From contig NZ_CANNFH010000002.1 in assembly GCF_947503875.1 (NCBI RefSeq), positions 434,001 to 498,000 on the forward strand: 64,000 nt of DNA, written 5' to 3'. Origin of the DNA: an uncultured Polaribacter sp. (GTDB lineage: Bacteria > Bacteroidota > Bacteroidia > Flavobacteriales > Flavobacteriaceae). Shown one piece after another: positions 28,651-36,325 of the stretch. The translations under genes and the position numbers were made by a program. The notes below the pieces were generated by a model. It ran no database searches. It saw nothing but the letters and a program-made list of their open reading frames with translations, and was not told the DNA's origin. The stretch's first letter is position 1, and each line of letters starts with the position of its first letter.

Positions 28651-29568
28651 TTAAAATATAGAAATACCCGTTTGCGTAGTAAATTCCTCTAAAAATAACA
28701 TTCCTTTATAAGAATTTCCTTTTGGGTTTAGCTTAGGACTCCAAACTGTAATAACATAATTGTCTGGGTGTATTGCCACAATACCACCACCAACACCACT
28801 TTTACCAGGCAAACCAACTCTAAAAGCAAACTCGCCAGATTCATCATAAAAACCACAAGTTAACATAATGGCATTTACTCTTTTGGCTTGGCTTTCAGTT
28901 AAAACAGGTTTACCTTTTTTACAAAGAAAATGGTCATCTGCTAAGAATAAAAATATTTGAGAAAGTTCTGCACAACTTAGTTCTATTGCACAAGTGTAAA
29001 AATAAAAGTCGAGTACATCTTCAACATTATTTTTAATATTGCCAAAAGATTTAATAAAATTACACAAAGCTGTATTTCTAAAGCCCGTTTCTTTTTCTGA
29101 TTGTGCTACCTTATCTGAATACGCTAAATTGTTATTATGACAAATATTTTTGCAGAAATTTAAAAAATCTTCTTTTGGGTTTTTTAAATGACTTAACAAT
29201 ACATCACAAACTACAATTGCTCCTGCATTTATAAAAGGATTTCTAGGTCTACCAAAATCTGCTTCTAATTGTAAAAGTGAGTTAAACGGATTTCCAGAAG
29301 GTTCTACATCTACACGTTTCCAAAGGTCTTCGCCTTCTAATTGATAGGCCAAGGTTAACGTTAAAATTTTAGAAATACTTTGTATAGAAAATTTTTTATC
29401 AGCGTCTCCAATACTAAAAGATTCCCTATTGATAGCAGTAATATTTATACCAAAATTAGCTGCAGAAACATTGCCTAATTCTGGTATATAATTCGCTACT
29501 TTTCCAGAATCTTCAACAGTTTTTAATTTGTTGTAGATATTAGAAATTATATTTTGATAATTTTTCAT
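28651..29568 (-). CDS. glsA: Glutaminase
   Basis: This serine-dependent glutaminase hydrolyses L-glutamine to glutamate and ammonia. The beta-lactamase-like catalytic pair is in 'FSIQSISKILTL' (Ser64 and Lys67 from the chosen start). 'GNPFNSLLQLE' and 'GRPRNPFINAGAI' are diagnostic, as is 'PGKSGVGGGI' near the C-terminus. I choose the ATG at 29568 (MKNYQNIISN, 305 aa), which fits the usual length, over an in-frame ATG 21 bp upstream. It follows lysS on the same strand. Confidence 0.94.
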   Translation of the reverse strand: MKNYQNIISNIYNKLKTVEDSGKVANYIPELGNVSAANFGINITAINRESFSIGDADKKFSIQSISKILTLTLAYQLEGEDLWKRVDVEPSGNPFNSLLQLEADFGRPRNPFINAGAIVVCDVLLSHLKNPKEDFLNFCKNICHNNNLAYSDKVAQSEKETGFRNTALCNFIKSFGNIKNNVEDVLDFYFYTCAIELSCAELSQIFLFLADDHFLCKKGKPVLTESQAKRVNAIMLTCGFYDESGEFAFRVGLPGKSGVGGGIVAIHPDNYVITVWSPKLNPKGNSYKGMLFLEEFTTQTGISIF

Positions 29569-29628
29569 GGCTAGTTTTTGTTTTATCAAATCTATAGAAT
29601 TTCTGAAAAAAATTAGATTTAAAAATTC

Positions 29629-31323
29629 TTATACAACTTCCACAAACAAACCTTCATCTGTTTTAAAAACTTTGGCAACCTCTTTTTTAGTTAAACCTTT
29701 TATGGTTTTGTCCCATTTTTTATTAGATAAACCAGACTGAGTTTTTAATTCAGTTAAATCTATTTTTTCAGCTTTTTGTAAAATCGCTAAAACTGCTTTT
29801 TCATCATCATTTAACTCAACAGCAGGCGCTTTTTTCTCTGGCCTCATTTGAGGGAAAAACAATACTTCTTGTATCGATTGATTGTTGGTTAAAAACATAA
29901 TTAAACGATCCATACCAATTCCCATTCCAGAAGTTGGTGGCATACCATATTCTAAAGCACGTAAAAAATCTTCATCTATAAATTCAGTAGCTTCATCATC
30001 TCCTTTTTGCGCTAATTTTAGCTGATGTTCAAAACGCTCACGTTGGTCAATTGGGTCGTTTAATTCAGAATATGCATTGGCAATTTCCTTACCACAAACC
30101 ATCAACTCAAAACGTTCTGTAAGTTCTGGGTTTTCTCTGTGCTCTTTACAAAGTGGAGACATTTCTTTAGGATAATCTGTAATAAAAGTAGGCTGAATGT
30201 AATTACCTTCACATTTTTCGCCAAAAATCTCATCAATTAACTTTCCTTTCCCCATGGTTTTATCAACCTCAATTTGCATGCCTTTTGCTGCAGTTCTAAT
30301 TTCATCTTCTGTTTTGTTATAAATATCAAAACCAGTAAATTCTAAAATAGAATCGCGCATTGTAATTCTCTTATATGGCGCTTTAAAATTTATTTTATGT
30401 TCGCCAAAAGTAGCTTCTGCAGTTCCGTTTACAGCAATTGCACAATGCTCTAGTAACTGCTCACAAAAATCCATCATCCAATTGTAATCTTTGTAAGAAA
30501 CATAGATTTCCATGGCTGTAAATTCAGGATTGTGCGTTCTGTCCATTCCTTCATTTCTAAAGTTTTTAGAAAACTCATAAACCCCATCAAAACCACCAAC
30601 AATTAACCTTTTTAAGTACAATTCATTCGCAATTCTCATGTATAAAGGAATGTCTAAAGAATTATGATGTGTAATAAAAGGTCTTGCAGCTGCACCACCA
30701 GGTATGGGTTGTAAAACAGGCGTTTCAACCTCAAAATAACCAGCATCATTAAAAAAAGAACGCATTGCATTAAACAATTTTGTTCTTTTTACAAACACCT
30801 CTTTCACATGCGGATTTACCACTAAATCTGCATAACGTTGTCTGTAACGCATTTCAGGATCTGTAAATGCATCATACGTTTTACCATCTTTTACTTTAGG
30901 AATTGGTAAAGGTTTTAAAGATTTAGAAAGCAATTTAAACTCTTTAACCAAAACCGTTTTTTCACCAACTTGTGTAGTAAAAAGTGTACCAGTTACCCCA
31001 ATAAAATCTCCTAAATCTAGTAAGTTTTTAAAAACAGTATTGTATAAAGTTTTGTCTTCGCCAGCACAAATTTCATCTCTGTTAAAATACAATTGTATTC
31101 TACCTTCACCGTCTTGCAATTGCCCAAAAGAGGCTTTTCCTTGTATGTTTTTCACCATTAATCTACCAGCAATTACAACCTCTTTGTCGGCAACAAACTC
31201 TTGTTTAATTTCGGCTGAAGTTGCATTTACAGGAAATAAATCTGCAGGATAAGGATTAATACCCAAATCTCTTAATTTTACAAGCTTTTCTCTACGTACA
31301 ACTTCTTGTTCTGATAATTGCAT
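29629..31323 (-). CDS. lysS: Lysyl-tRNA synthetase (class II)
   Basis: LysS charges tRNA-Lys. It has an N-terminal OB-fold anticodon domain ('VVIAGRLMVKNIQGKASFGQLQD') and class II motifs 2 ('FRNEGMDRTHNPEFTAMEIY') and 3 ('GMGIGMDRLIMFLT'). The C-terminal 60 residues form an extra small helical domain seen in Bacteroidetes LysS. I place the start at the ATG at 31323 (MQLSEQEVV, 564 aa). A longer frame would begin inside or above the promoter found at 31357-31386, where the transcript cannot yet exist. Confidence 0.96.
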   Translation of the reverse strand: MQLSEQEVVRREKLVKLRDLGINPYPADLFPVNATSAEIKQEFVADKEVVIAGRLMVKNIQGKASFGQLQDGEGRIQLYFNRDEICAGEDKTLYNTVFKNLLDLGDFIGVTGTLFTTQVGEKTVLVKEFKLLSKSLKPLPIPKVKDGKTYDAFTDPEMRYRQRYADLVVNPHVKEVFVKRTKLFNAMRSFFNDAGYFEVETPVLQPIPGGAAARPFITHHNSLDIPLYMRIANELYLKRLIVGGFDGVYEFSKNFRNEGMDRTHNPEFTAMEIYVSYKDYNWMMDFCEQLLEHCAIAVNGTAEATFGEHKINFKAPYKRITMRDSILEFTGFDIYNKTEDEIRTAAKGMQIEVDKTMGKGKLIDEIFGEKCEGNYIQPTFITDYPKEMSPLCKEHRENPELTERFELMVCGKEIANAYSELNDPIDQRERFEHQLKLAQKGDDEATEFIDEDFLRALEYGMPPTSGMGIGMDRLIMFLTNNQSIQEVLFFPQMRPEKKAPAVELNDDEKAVLAILQKAEKIDLTELKTQSGLSNKKWDKTIKGLTKKEVAKVFKTDEGLFVEVV

Positions 31324-31356
31324 TTCTAATATTTTAATGATGATTTTTAAAGAGTG

Positions 31357-31386
31357 CAAAGATACAATCTTTCAATTAGCTAGCAA
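31357..31386 (-). promoter_or_regulatory. lysS promoter
   Basis: On the minus strand a TTG (-33, plus-strand 31384-31386) is followed after exactly 19 nt by TATCTTTG (-7, plus-strand 31357-31364), an excellent Bacteroidetes housekeeping promoter. Transcription should begin near 31350, leaving a leader of about 27 nt before the lysS ATG. Confidence 0.8.
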
Positions 31387-31417
31387 TTGCAGAATTCGAT
31401 AAAATAAAGATTATTTG

Positions 31418-31447
31418 TTGTAGATTTTTTAAAAGTTTGTATATTTG
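31418..31447 (+). promoter_or_regulatory. Promoter of the candidate small RNA
   Basis: TTG at 31418-31420, a spacer of exactly 19 nt and TATATTTG at 31440-31447 match the Bacteroidetes -33/-7 consensus in both sequence and spacing. The predicted start is around 31451, the first base of a perfect hairpin. It diverges from the lysS promoter 32 bp away. Confidence 0.78.
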
Positions 31448-31450
31448 CAT

Positions 31451-31560
31451 GCTACTTTTTGTTAAAGTAGCATTTAGTTGTGTTGTTTGGCACTTTAGTA
31501 AAAGTGTCGTGGTTTTGTTAACCAATGGAAAGCTTCCCTTAAATGGGACGCTTTTTTTTT
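31451..31560 (+). ncRNA. Candidate structured small RNA with four hairpins
   Basis: No open frame exists here, yet the segment has its own promoter, four successive stems and an intrinsic terminator. H1 pairs 31451-31458 with 31464-31471 (8 bp, loop TTGTT). H2 pairs 31489-31496 with 31501-31508 (8 bp with one G-U, loop AGTA). H3 pairs 31510-31514 with 31520-31524 (5 bp, loop TTGTT). H4 pairs 31531-31538 with 31545-31552 (one mismatch) and runs into a T tract to 31560. The RNA would be about 110 nt. I cannot assign it to a named family; a riboswitch is unlikely because no gene follows for over 500 bp. Confidence 0.65.
31531..31560 (+). terminator. Intrinsic terminator of the small RNA
   Basis: Stem AGCTTCCC/GGGACGCT (one T-C mismatch, loop TTAAAT) is followed by nine T residues, a standard rho-independent terminator. 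Confidence 0.8.
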
Positions 31561-32022
31561 ATCCTGAATTTTCCTCAGGCACTCAAGAATGTATTTCAAA
31601 ATATTTTTTTTGAAGCTATCCTGCCTGCGGCAGGCAGGTTCCAGCTTTATGTACTCGCTTCACGCATAAAAGCGTGAGAGCTCAAAAAAAAAGCCTGTCC
31701 TGAGCGTAGTCGAAGGGCTTCAATGTGGGCTAGACTTGTTTGCTAACATCCTGTTTAATTTTTATTTCATTCATTATAACAAACAAAATCGTTTCAATTC
31801 GTAAATAAAAACCGCTATAAATTTTGTCCTACTTTTTAGATTTAATTCAGCTACAGAAAAGCAAAATATAATTCAATCTATAAAAAAAAATAGAGTAATT
31901 ATAAAATTGAATAGACAAAACCAAGTCAGTCTGAGCTTGTCGAAGACCACAATACTTCATAAAATTTTTCTTCAAAATGTACCAATCAAAAACTGATTAG
32001 TAAAAACTTTATAACTAAAAAA
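31561..32022. repeat. Non-coding spacer built of dispersed repeats
   Basis: No gene is visible. The spacer holds a 19-nt near-perfect palindrome CCTGCCTGCGGCAGGCAGG at 31620-31638 and a dispersed element at 31654-31748 whose ends (CTCGCTTCACGC, GCGTGAGAGCTCAAA, ACTTGTTTGCTAACA) recur at 37061-37130. It also holds a CTGAGCGTAGTCGAAGG segment near 31700, and one arm GTCAGTCTGAGC-TTGTCGAAG at 31925-31945 that recurs at 36114, 63597 and 63763. The rest is AT-rich and unremarkable. Confidence 0.7.
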
Positions 32023-32077
32023 TTAGTTTAAACTAAATATTTAGTTATATTTGTGTTGTTAAACTAAAACTTTAGTT
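32023..32077 (+). promoter_or_regulatory. BlaI-type operator palindromes around the promoter of the first BlaI/M56 unit
   Basis: Three dyads share the half-site ACTAAA/TTTAGT: TTAGTTTAAACTAA (32023-32036, perfect), AACTAAATATTTAGTT (32031-32046, perfect) and AACTAAAACTTTAGTT (32062-32077, perfect 7-bp arms). The -7 box TATATTTG (32046-32053) lies between the last two. A BlaI dimer on either side would be expected to shut the promoter. The ATG follows at 32084, so the outer operator covers the transcript start and leader. Confidence 0.75.
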
Positions 32078-32083
32078 GAAATT

Positions 32084-32446
32084 ATGAACAAACAATTAAC
32101 AAAAGCAGAAGAGCAGATAATGCAAGTTTTGTGGGATTTAGAAGAAACTTCTGTAAAAGATATTATCGAGAAATTGCCAGCGCCAAAACCTGCATACAAT
32201 ACAGTTTCTACCATTGTAAGAATTTTAGAAAACAAAGAATTTGTTGCGCATAGATCAGTAGGTAGAGGTTTTGTGTATTACCCAATTATAGAAAAAGAAA
32301 CGTATAGCAACCAAAGTTTACACAAATTAATGAACGGTTATTTTAACGGCTCATTTAAAAGTATGGTATCCTTTTTTGTAAAACAAAACAAAATGGATGT
32401 CTCTGAATTAGAATCTATTTTAAAGGAAGTGAATAAGAAGAGGTAG
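32084..32446 (+). CDS. BlaI/MecI/CopY-family transcriptional repressor
   Basis: This is a 120-aa winged-helix repressor. 'LTKAEEQIMQVLWDLEETSVKDIIEKLP' is the N-terminal helix set and 'PAYNTVSTIVRILENKEFV' the recognition helix region; the C-terminal half forms the dimerisation helices. In the blaI/mecI paradigm such proteins are cleaved after activation of a membrane metallopeptidase. Exactly such an M56 gene lies 104 bp downstream, and three matching palindromes lie upstream, so it probably represses itself and the following genes. Whether the signal is a beta-lactam is unknown. Confidence 0.92.
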   Translation: MNKQLTKAEEQIMQVLWDLEETSVKDIIEKLPAPKPAYNTVSTIVRILENKEFVAHRSVGRGFVYYPIIEKETYSNQSLHKLMNGYFNGSFKSMVSFFVKQNKMDVSELESILKEVNKKR

Positions 32447-32452
32447 TTTTTT

Positions 32453-32518
32453 AGTCTTCAGTTGGCAGTCTTCAGTTTGCAGTTTGCAGTCTTCAGTATT
32501 CAGTCTTCAGTTGTCAGT
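32453..32518. repeat. Tandem CAGTCTTCAGT-type repeats
   Basis: Several imperfect copies of a 10-12-bp unit (variants of CAGTCTTCAGT, TTGGCAGTC and TTTGCAGT) fill the gap between the repressor and the M56 gene. They do not encode protein and are a simple direct-repeat expansion. Confidence 0.7.
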
Positions 32519-32550
32519 AAAATTAAAGTTCAAGTAAAAAAACAAAAGCT

Positions 32551-34107
32551 ATGTTAAATTACATTATACAAGTAGTCCTTTTCCAAATATTATTTTTGGT
32601 TATTTATGATTTCTTTCTAAGTAAAGAAACCTTTTTTAATAAAAACAGATGGTATTTATTAAGTACACCTATACTTTCGTTTGTATTGCCATTGGTTAAA
32701 ATTCCTACTTTTCAAAAGGCAGTACCACAATCATATGTTTTATCTGTGCCAGAAATTGTCTTTTATCCAGAACAAGTTATTGCACAAACTTCTTGGTATC
32801 AATCTTTAAATTATATCGATATTTTATTTGCTATTGGCGTTATTATTTTTAGTGTAGTTTTTATAGCAAAATTATGGCAGATAATAGATTTGATAAGTTC
32901 TTACAAACGCGTTAAAAAGCAAAATTATACGTTGGTTCTAATTCCAAAAGAAGCCAAAGCATTTTCTTTTTTCAACTACATTTTTATTGGTAAAGAAATA
33001 CCAGAAAATCAAAAAGAAGAAATTATTGCGCACGAGTTAGTGCATAGCAAGCAAAAGCATTCTTTAGACCTGTTATTTTTTGAAATTTTAAAAATTGTAA
33101 TGTGGTTTAATCCTATGGTTTATATCTATCAAAAGCGAATCACTTTAGTACATGAATATATTTCAGACGAAGTTGCCACGAAATCTTTACCCAAAGAGAA
33201 TTACATCAATCAGTTATTGTCTAACTTTTTTCAGGTAGAAAATATTGCTTTTATAAACCAGTTTACTAAACAAAGTTTAATCAAAAAAAGAATTCTTATG
33301 ATGACGAAAAGCAAATCTAAAAAAACGAATCAATTAAAATATTTGGTATTGATTCCTGTATTAATTGCTATGCTATTTTATAGTTCTTGTTCGGAGAATG
33401 AATTGAATAAAGATTTAGGTTCTGAAAAAGAATTAAGAACAATGTATTTTAATAATAAAGGAAAACAATCTGAGTATGTACGTAAAACAGAGACTTATTT
33501 GGATACTTACGTAGGTATTGGAGATGAATATAGGTTACCTAAAGGTAAAGAGTTTAATGCAGAGGATTTAACTGTTGGTGAAAAAATGGAGTTTCAAAAA
33601 ATGAAATTTGCATTAGACAGTAGTTTAAATGCAAGAGGTACTAATACAAAAATAGATTTAAGAATATTTGCATACAAAAAGAATAGAAAGGTTATTGTAA
33701 TGGAAGTAGATTATTCTCAGATGAAGAGAAGAACAGCACTACAAAAATTATATAAGAGTAATTCAGTTAACTTCATGTCTATAGAAACAGCAGCAACCTT
33801 TCCAGGTTGTGAAGTAGGAGATAAAGATTGTTTTAATAAGAAAATTCAAAAACATTTTGTCAGAAATTTTGATAAAGATTTGCCAAAGAGTTTAGGTTTG
33901 CAAAAAGGTATAAAAAGAATTTTTATAGGTTTTAAAGTAGACACTAAAGGAGATGTTATAGATGTAGAAGCTAGAGGTCCACATACAAAAATAGAAGAAG
34001 AAGTGATAAGAGTAATGCATAATTTACCTAAAATGAAACCAGGAGAAACCAAGGGTGAAAAAATAACTGTTTCTTACAATTTCCCATTTACAGTAATAGT
34101 TGATTAA
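32551..34107 (+). CDS. M56 family BlaR1-like metallopeptidase with TonB-like C-terminus
   Basis: This is a 518-aa membrane protein with several N-terminal membrane segments and the zinc motif HELVH (residues 161-165). It is followed by 'HEYISDEVATK', which supplies a further zinc-binding glutamate. These are hallmarks of M56 proteases that cleave BlaI-type repressors. After another membrane segment (about 264-280, 'YLVLIPVLIAMLFYSSC') the extracytoplasmic part is not a penicillin-binding domain. Its last 80 residues resemble a TonB C-terminal domain ('GFKVDTKGDVIDVEARGPHTKIEEEVIRVMHNLP'). It follows the BlaI gene and precedes a TPR gene by 6 bp. Confidence 0.9.
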   Translation: MLNYIIQVVLFQILFLVIYDFFLSKETFFNKNRWYLLSTPILSFVLPLVKIPTFQKAVPQSYVLSVPEIVFYPEQVIAQTSWYQSLNYIDILFAIGVIIFSVVFIAKLWQIIDLISSYKRVKKQNYTLVLIPKEAKAFSFFNYIFIGKEIPENQKEEIIAHELVHSKQKHSLDLLFFEILKIVMWFNPMVYIYQKRITLVHEYISDEVATKSLPKENYINQLLSNFFQVENIAFINQFTKQSLIKKRILMMTKSKSKKTNQLKYLVLIPVLIAMLFYSSCSENELNKDLGSEKELRTMYFNNKGKQSEYVRKTETYLDTYVGIGDEYRLPKGKEFNAEDLTVGEKMEFQKMKFALDSSLNARGTNTKIDLRIFAYKKNRKVIVMEVDYSQMKRRTALQKLYKSNSVNFMSIETAATFPGCEVGDKDCFNKKIQKHFVRNFDKDLPKSLGLQKGIKRIFIGFKVDTKGDVIDVEARGPHTKIEEEVIRVMHNLPKMKPGETKGEKITVSYNFPFTVIVD

Positions 34108-34113
34108 AGAAAT

Positions 34114-35367
34114 ATGAAAAAGAAAATTTTGATTGTAGTATTATTTGTAATTGTTAAAGTTGGGGCGCAAACTCCAACTTTTTCAGCAATAGATAGTTTA
34201 GTAGAAAATGGTAGGTATTTAATAGCTTTAGATAAGTTAAAAGCAATACAACCGCCTTCTTTTTTAGCCAATTACAAAACAGCGTTAATTTATGAGTCTA
34301 TAGACAATTACAAACAAACTATAGCCTATTTAGAAAAAGCATTACGTTTTAAAGAAAATAAAAAAGCAAGTTTAAAATTGGCAAAAGCCTATTTAAGAAT
34401 TTCAAAATCGAATAAAGCCATTACTATTTATGAAGATTTAGTTGAGAAAGATACCAGTAATTTAATTTTAAAATATCAGTTGGGTAAATTGTATCTAAAA
34501 AACAGAAAACCTAAAAAAGCAATTGCTGTTTTTAAAAACTTGATAGCAAAAGACAGTTTAAATCCTCATTTTTCTTATCAATTAGGTTTGGCTTATGCTT
34601 TAAATAGAGACAATAATAGAAAAATGAATAGCTTTTTAGATGTGGTTAAAAAAGATAGTACGCATTTAAAAGCAATGACAAAATTGGCATCAAGTTATTT
34701 TTATTTGAAAGATAAAGATTCTACTTATTTATACATTAATAAAGGGTTGCAAGTAAATCCAAATCATATTAGTTTAAATAGAATTAAGGCAAATCAATTG
34801 TATAGAGAAAAAGATTTTAAGGCAATTGTACCTGTTTTGTTACAGTTAGATAGTTTAGAGAAAATGGAACATTTTACCAATAACATGTTAGGTAAGGTTT
34901 ATTATCAAAAAGAAGATTATAAAAATGCAGCAAAACGCTTTAAAAATGTTGTAAAAATAGATACACAAGATTTTAAGGCGTATACATATTTGGGCAATAT
35001 TGCTTTAAAAGAGAAGAATTATAAAATTGCTAGGCTTTATTATTTTAGAGCAACAACTGTTGGTAAAGAAAAAAGAGACGATGCTTTTTACGGATTGGCA
35101 ACCATGGCTTACGAGCAAAAAAAACCACAAACTGCAATTAGGTATTTTAAAAAAGCATTTGAAGAAAATTCTAGAAATTACAAAGCACTTTTTCAATTGG
35201 CAAGATTATCCGACGATTATTATGAAGACAAAAAGATAGCATATAAACATTATAAAACATTTAAAAAAATGTTTTTAAATCGCGATAAAGAAATGTCAGA
35301 TTTTGTGGAAAGTAGAATTACTGCCATTAAAAAAGCGTTTTTTATTAAAGGAGAAAGTTTAGAATAA
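34114..35367 (+). CDS. Exported tetratricopeptide repeat protein
   Basis: The 417-aa product starts with a signal peptide (residues 1-18, ending VGAQ) and consists of about ten TPR-like helix pairs, for example 'LILKYQLGKLYLKNRKPKKAIAVFKNLIAKDS' and 'DAFYGLATMAYEQKKPQTAIRYFKKAFEENS'. TPR arrays bind protein partners, so a periplasmic scaffold is likely. It lies 6 bp after the BlaR1-like gene and belongs to the same transcript, which suggests it acts with the sensor or as an effector. No catalytic domain is visible. Confidence 0.88.
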   Translation: MKKKILIVVLFVIVKVGAQTPTFSAIDSLVENGRYLIALDKLKAIQPPSFLANYKTALIYESIDNYKQTIAYLEKALRFKENKKASLKLAKAYLRISKSNKAITIYEDLVEKDTSNLILKYQLGKLYLKNRKPKKAIAVFKNLIAKDSLNPHFSYQLGLAYALNRDNNRKMNSFLDVVKKDSTHLKAMTKLASSYFYLKDKDSTYLYINKGLQVNPNHISLNRIKANQLYREKDFKAIVPVLLQLDSLEKMEHFTNNMLGKVYYQKEDYKNAAKRFKNVVKIDTQDFKAYTYLGNIALKEKNYKIARLYYFRATTVGKEKRDDAFYGLATMAYEQKKPQTAIRYFKKAFEENSRNYKALFQLARLSDDYYEDKKIAYKHYKTFKKMFLNRDKEMSDFVESRITAIKKAFFIKGESLE

Positions 35368-35409
35368 TAATTGACTAATTTTTAGTAATTTCACAGCATA
35401 AAATTACTC

Positions 35410-35886
35410 ATGTCTTTACGTGTTTTTACTTTTTTATTAGTGCTCATTAGCTTTACTTCTTGTGATAAATTTTCTTTCACTAAAAGTAAAAAAGCACCTG
35501 TTTTAGATACCATTGTAGATTTTTCTTCCGTAGATGTTTATCCTTCTTTTAAAAATTGTGATTCTATTATTCATAAACAGAAAAAAGCAGATTGTTTTAG
35601 AGCTACAATTCACCAAAAAATTGGCACAGTTTTAAAAAGTCATCAGTTTGTAATTAAAGATGCTATTAATGAGTTGGTACTTGTAGATTTAATAATCAAT
35701 CAAAGAGGAAATTTCATATTAGACACAATTCGTTCTTCAGGAAAGATAAAACAACAACTCCCAGAATTAGACAGTTTAATAAACGAAAGTTTTGCAAATA
35801 TTCCTTGTATTTTACCTGCAGTAAAAAGAGGTATTCCTGTAACTACAAGATATCAATTGCCTATTAAAATTGAGTTAAAAGAGTAG
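35410..35886 (+). CDS. Small lipoprotein with TonB-C-like domain
   Basis: This 158-aa product carries a lipoprotein signal with lipobox FTSC (Cys19). Residues of about 85-158 ('ELVLVDLIINQRGNFILDTIRSSG ... SFANIPCILPAVKRGIPVTTRYQLPIKIEL', shown in part) resemble the TonB C-terminal fold seen at the end of the BlaR1-like protein encoded upstream. It lies 42 bp after the TPR gene and may share its transcript. The domain match is by pattern only and should be treated as tentative; the function is unknown. Confidence 0.78.
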   Translation: MSLRVFTFLLVLISFTSCDKFSFTKSKKAPVLDTIVDFSSVDVYPSFKNCDSIIHKQKKADCFRATIHQKIGTVLKSHQFVIKDAINELVLVDLIINQRGNFILDTIRSSGKIKQQLPELDSLINESFANIPCILPAVKRGIPVTTRYQLPIKIELKE

Positions 35887-35887
35887 A

Positions 35888-35992
35888 CATTACGTTTACA
35901 ATTTCGACTTTGTGGAGAAATCTTATTATTTTAAAACGATTTGTATTTTAATAGATTTCTCAATTTCACTGCGTTTCATTCGAAATTACATT
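35888..35992. repeat. Dispersed intergenic repeat (ATTTC...AGATTTCTCA...GAAAT family), copy A
   Basis: The segment contains TTTCGACTTTGTGGAGAAAT, later AGATTTCTCAATTTCACT and CATTCGAAATTACA. Related pieces occur at 36934-37013 and 42590-42672, always between genes. It is probably a degenerate palindromic element. Confidence 0.55.
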
Positions 35993-36113
35993 GTGTTTTG
36001 TTTATCATTTTACCTAATAAAGAAATCTAGTAAGAAATACACTTTTTGATAGCTTATTATGCGGTTTAAGATAAGCTTTTACTGATATTGTTATTTTTAA
36101 TTGAACGGGACAA

Positions 36114-36134
36114 GTCACACTGAGCTTGTCGAAG
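36114..36134. repeat. Solitary GTCACACTGAGC-type arm
   Basis: This 21-bp sequence (GTCACACTGAGC followed by TTGTCGAAG) matches the arms of the tandem elements near the window end and the copy at 31925-31945. No partner arm is nearby. Confidence 0.65.
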
Positions 36135-36207
36135 TGTTTTTTATGCGAATTATCATTCCATTGGTAATAATAATGGTTTAAGGTGAAACTAAAAGCCAGC
36201 AAACAGG

Positions 36208-36284
36208 TTTAGCCCAGATTGAAACGGCATCCTTTTTGCCTTTTTTTGGCAAAAAGATATAGTGGAAAGCTGGAAATGGCTTCA
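36208..36284. repeat. Intergenic hairpin element upstream of the phnA-like gene
   Basis: A 9-bp stem (CTTTTTGCC at 36232-36240 with GGCAAAAAG at 36248-36256, loop of seven T) sits between TTTAGCCCAGATTGAAACGG and GATATAGTGGAAAGCTGG. I recall elements of this layout being widespread in flavobacterial spacers, but cannot verify it here. 35993-36207 otherwise shows no gene. Confidence 0.5.
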
Positions 36285-36295
36285 AATTAAAAATG

Positions 36296-36303
36296 TACTT
36301 TTG
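36296..36303 (+). promoter_or_regulatory. Candidate -7 box of the phnA-like gene
   Basis: TACTTTTG matches TAnnTTTG and lies 22 bp before the ATG at 36326. It rules out the longer in-frame start at 36293. No -33 TTG is well placed. Confidence 0.45.
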
Positions 36304-36325
36304 CCACAAGCAACCAAAAATAATT

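Noticed and set aside
31451..31560. Riboswitch or leader attenuator
   Set aside because: The transcript ends in a terminator and the next gene starts over 500 bp later behind its own promoter, so there is no gene to control in cis.
31620..31638. Transcription terminator for the small RNA
   Set aside because: The 19-nt palindrome is GC-rich but has no T tract after it, and a proper terminator already lies at 31531-31560; it fits a dispersed repeat better.
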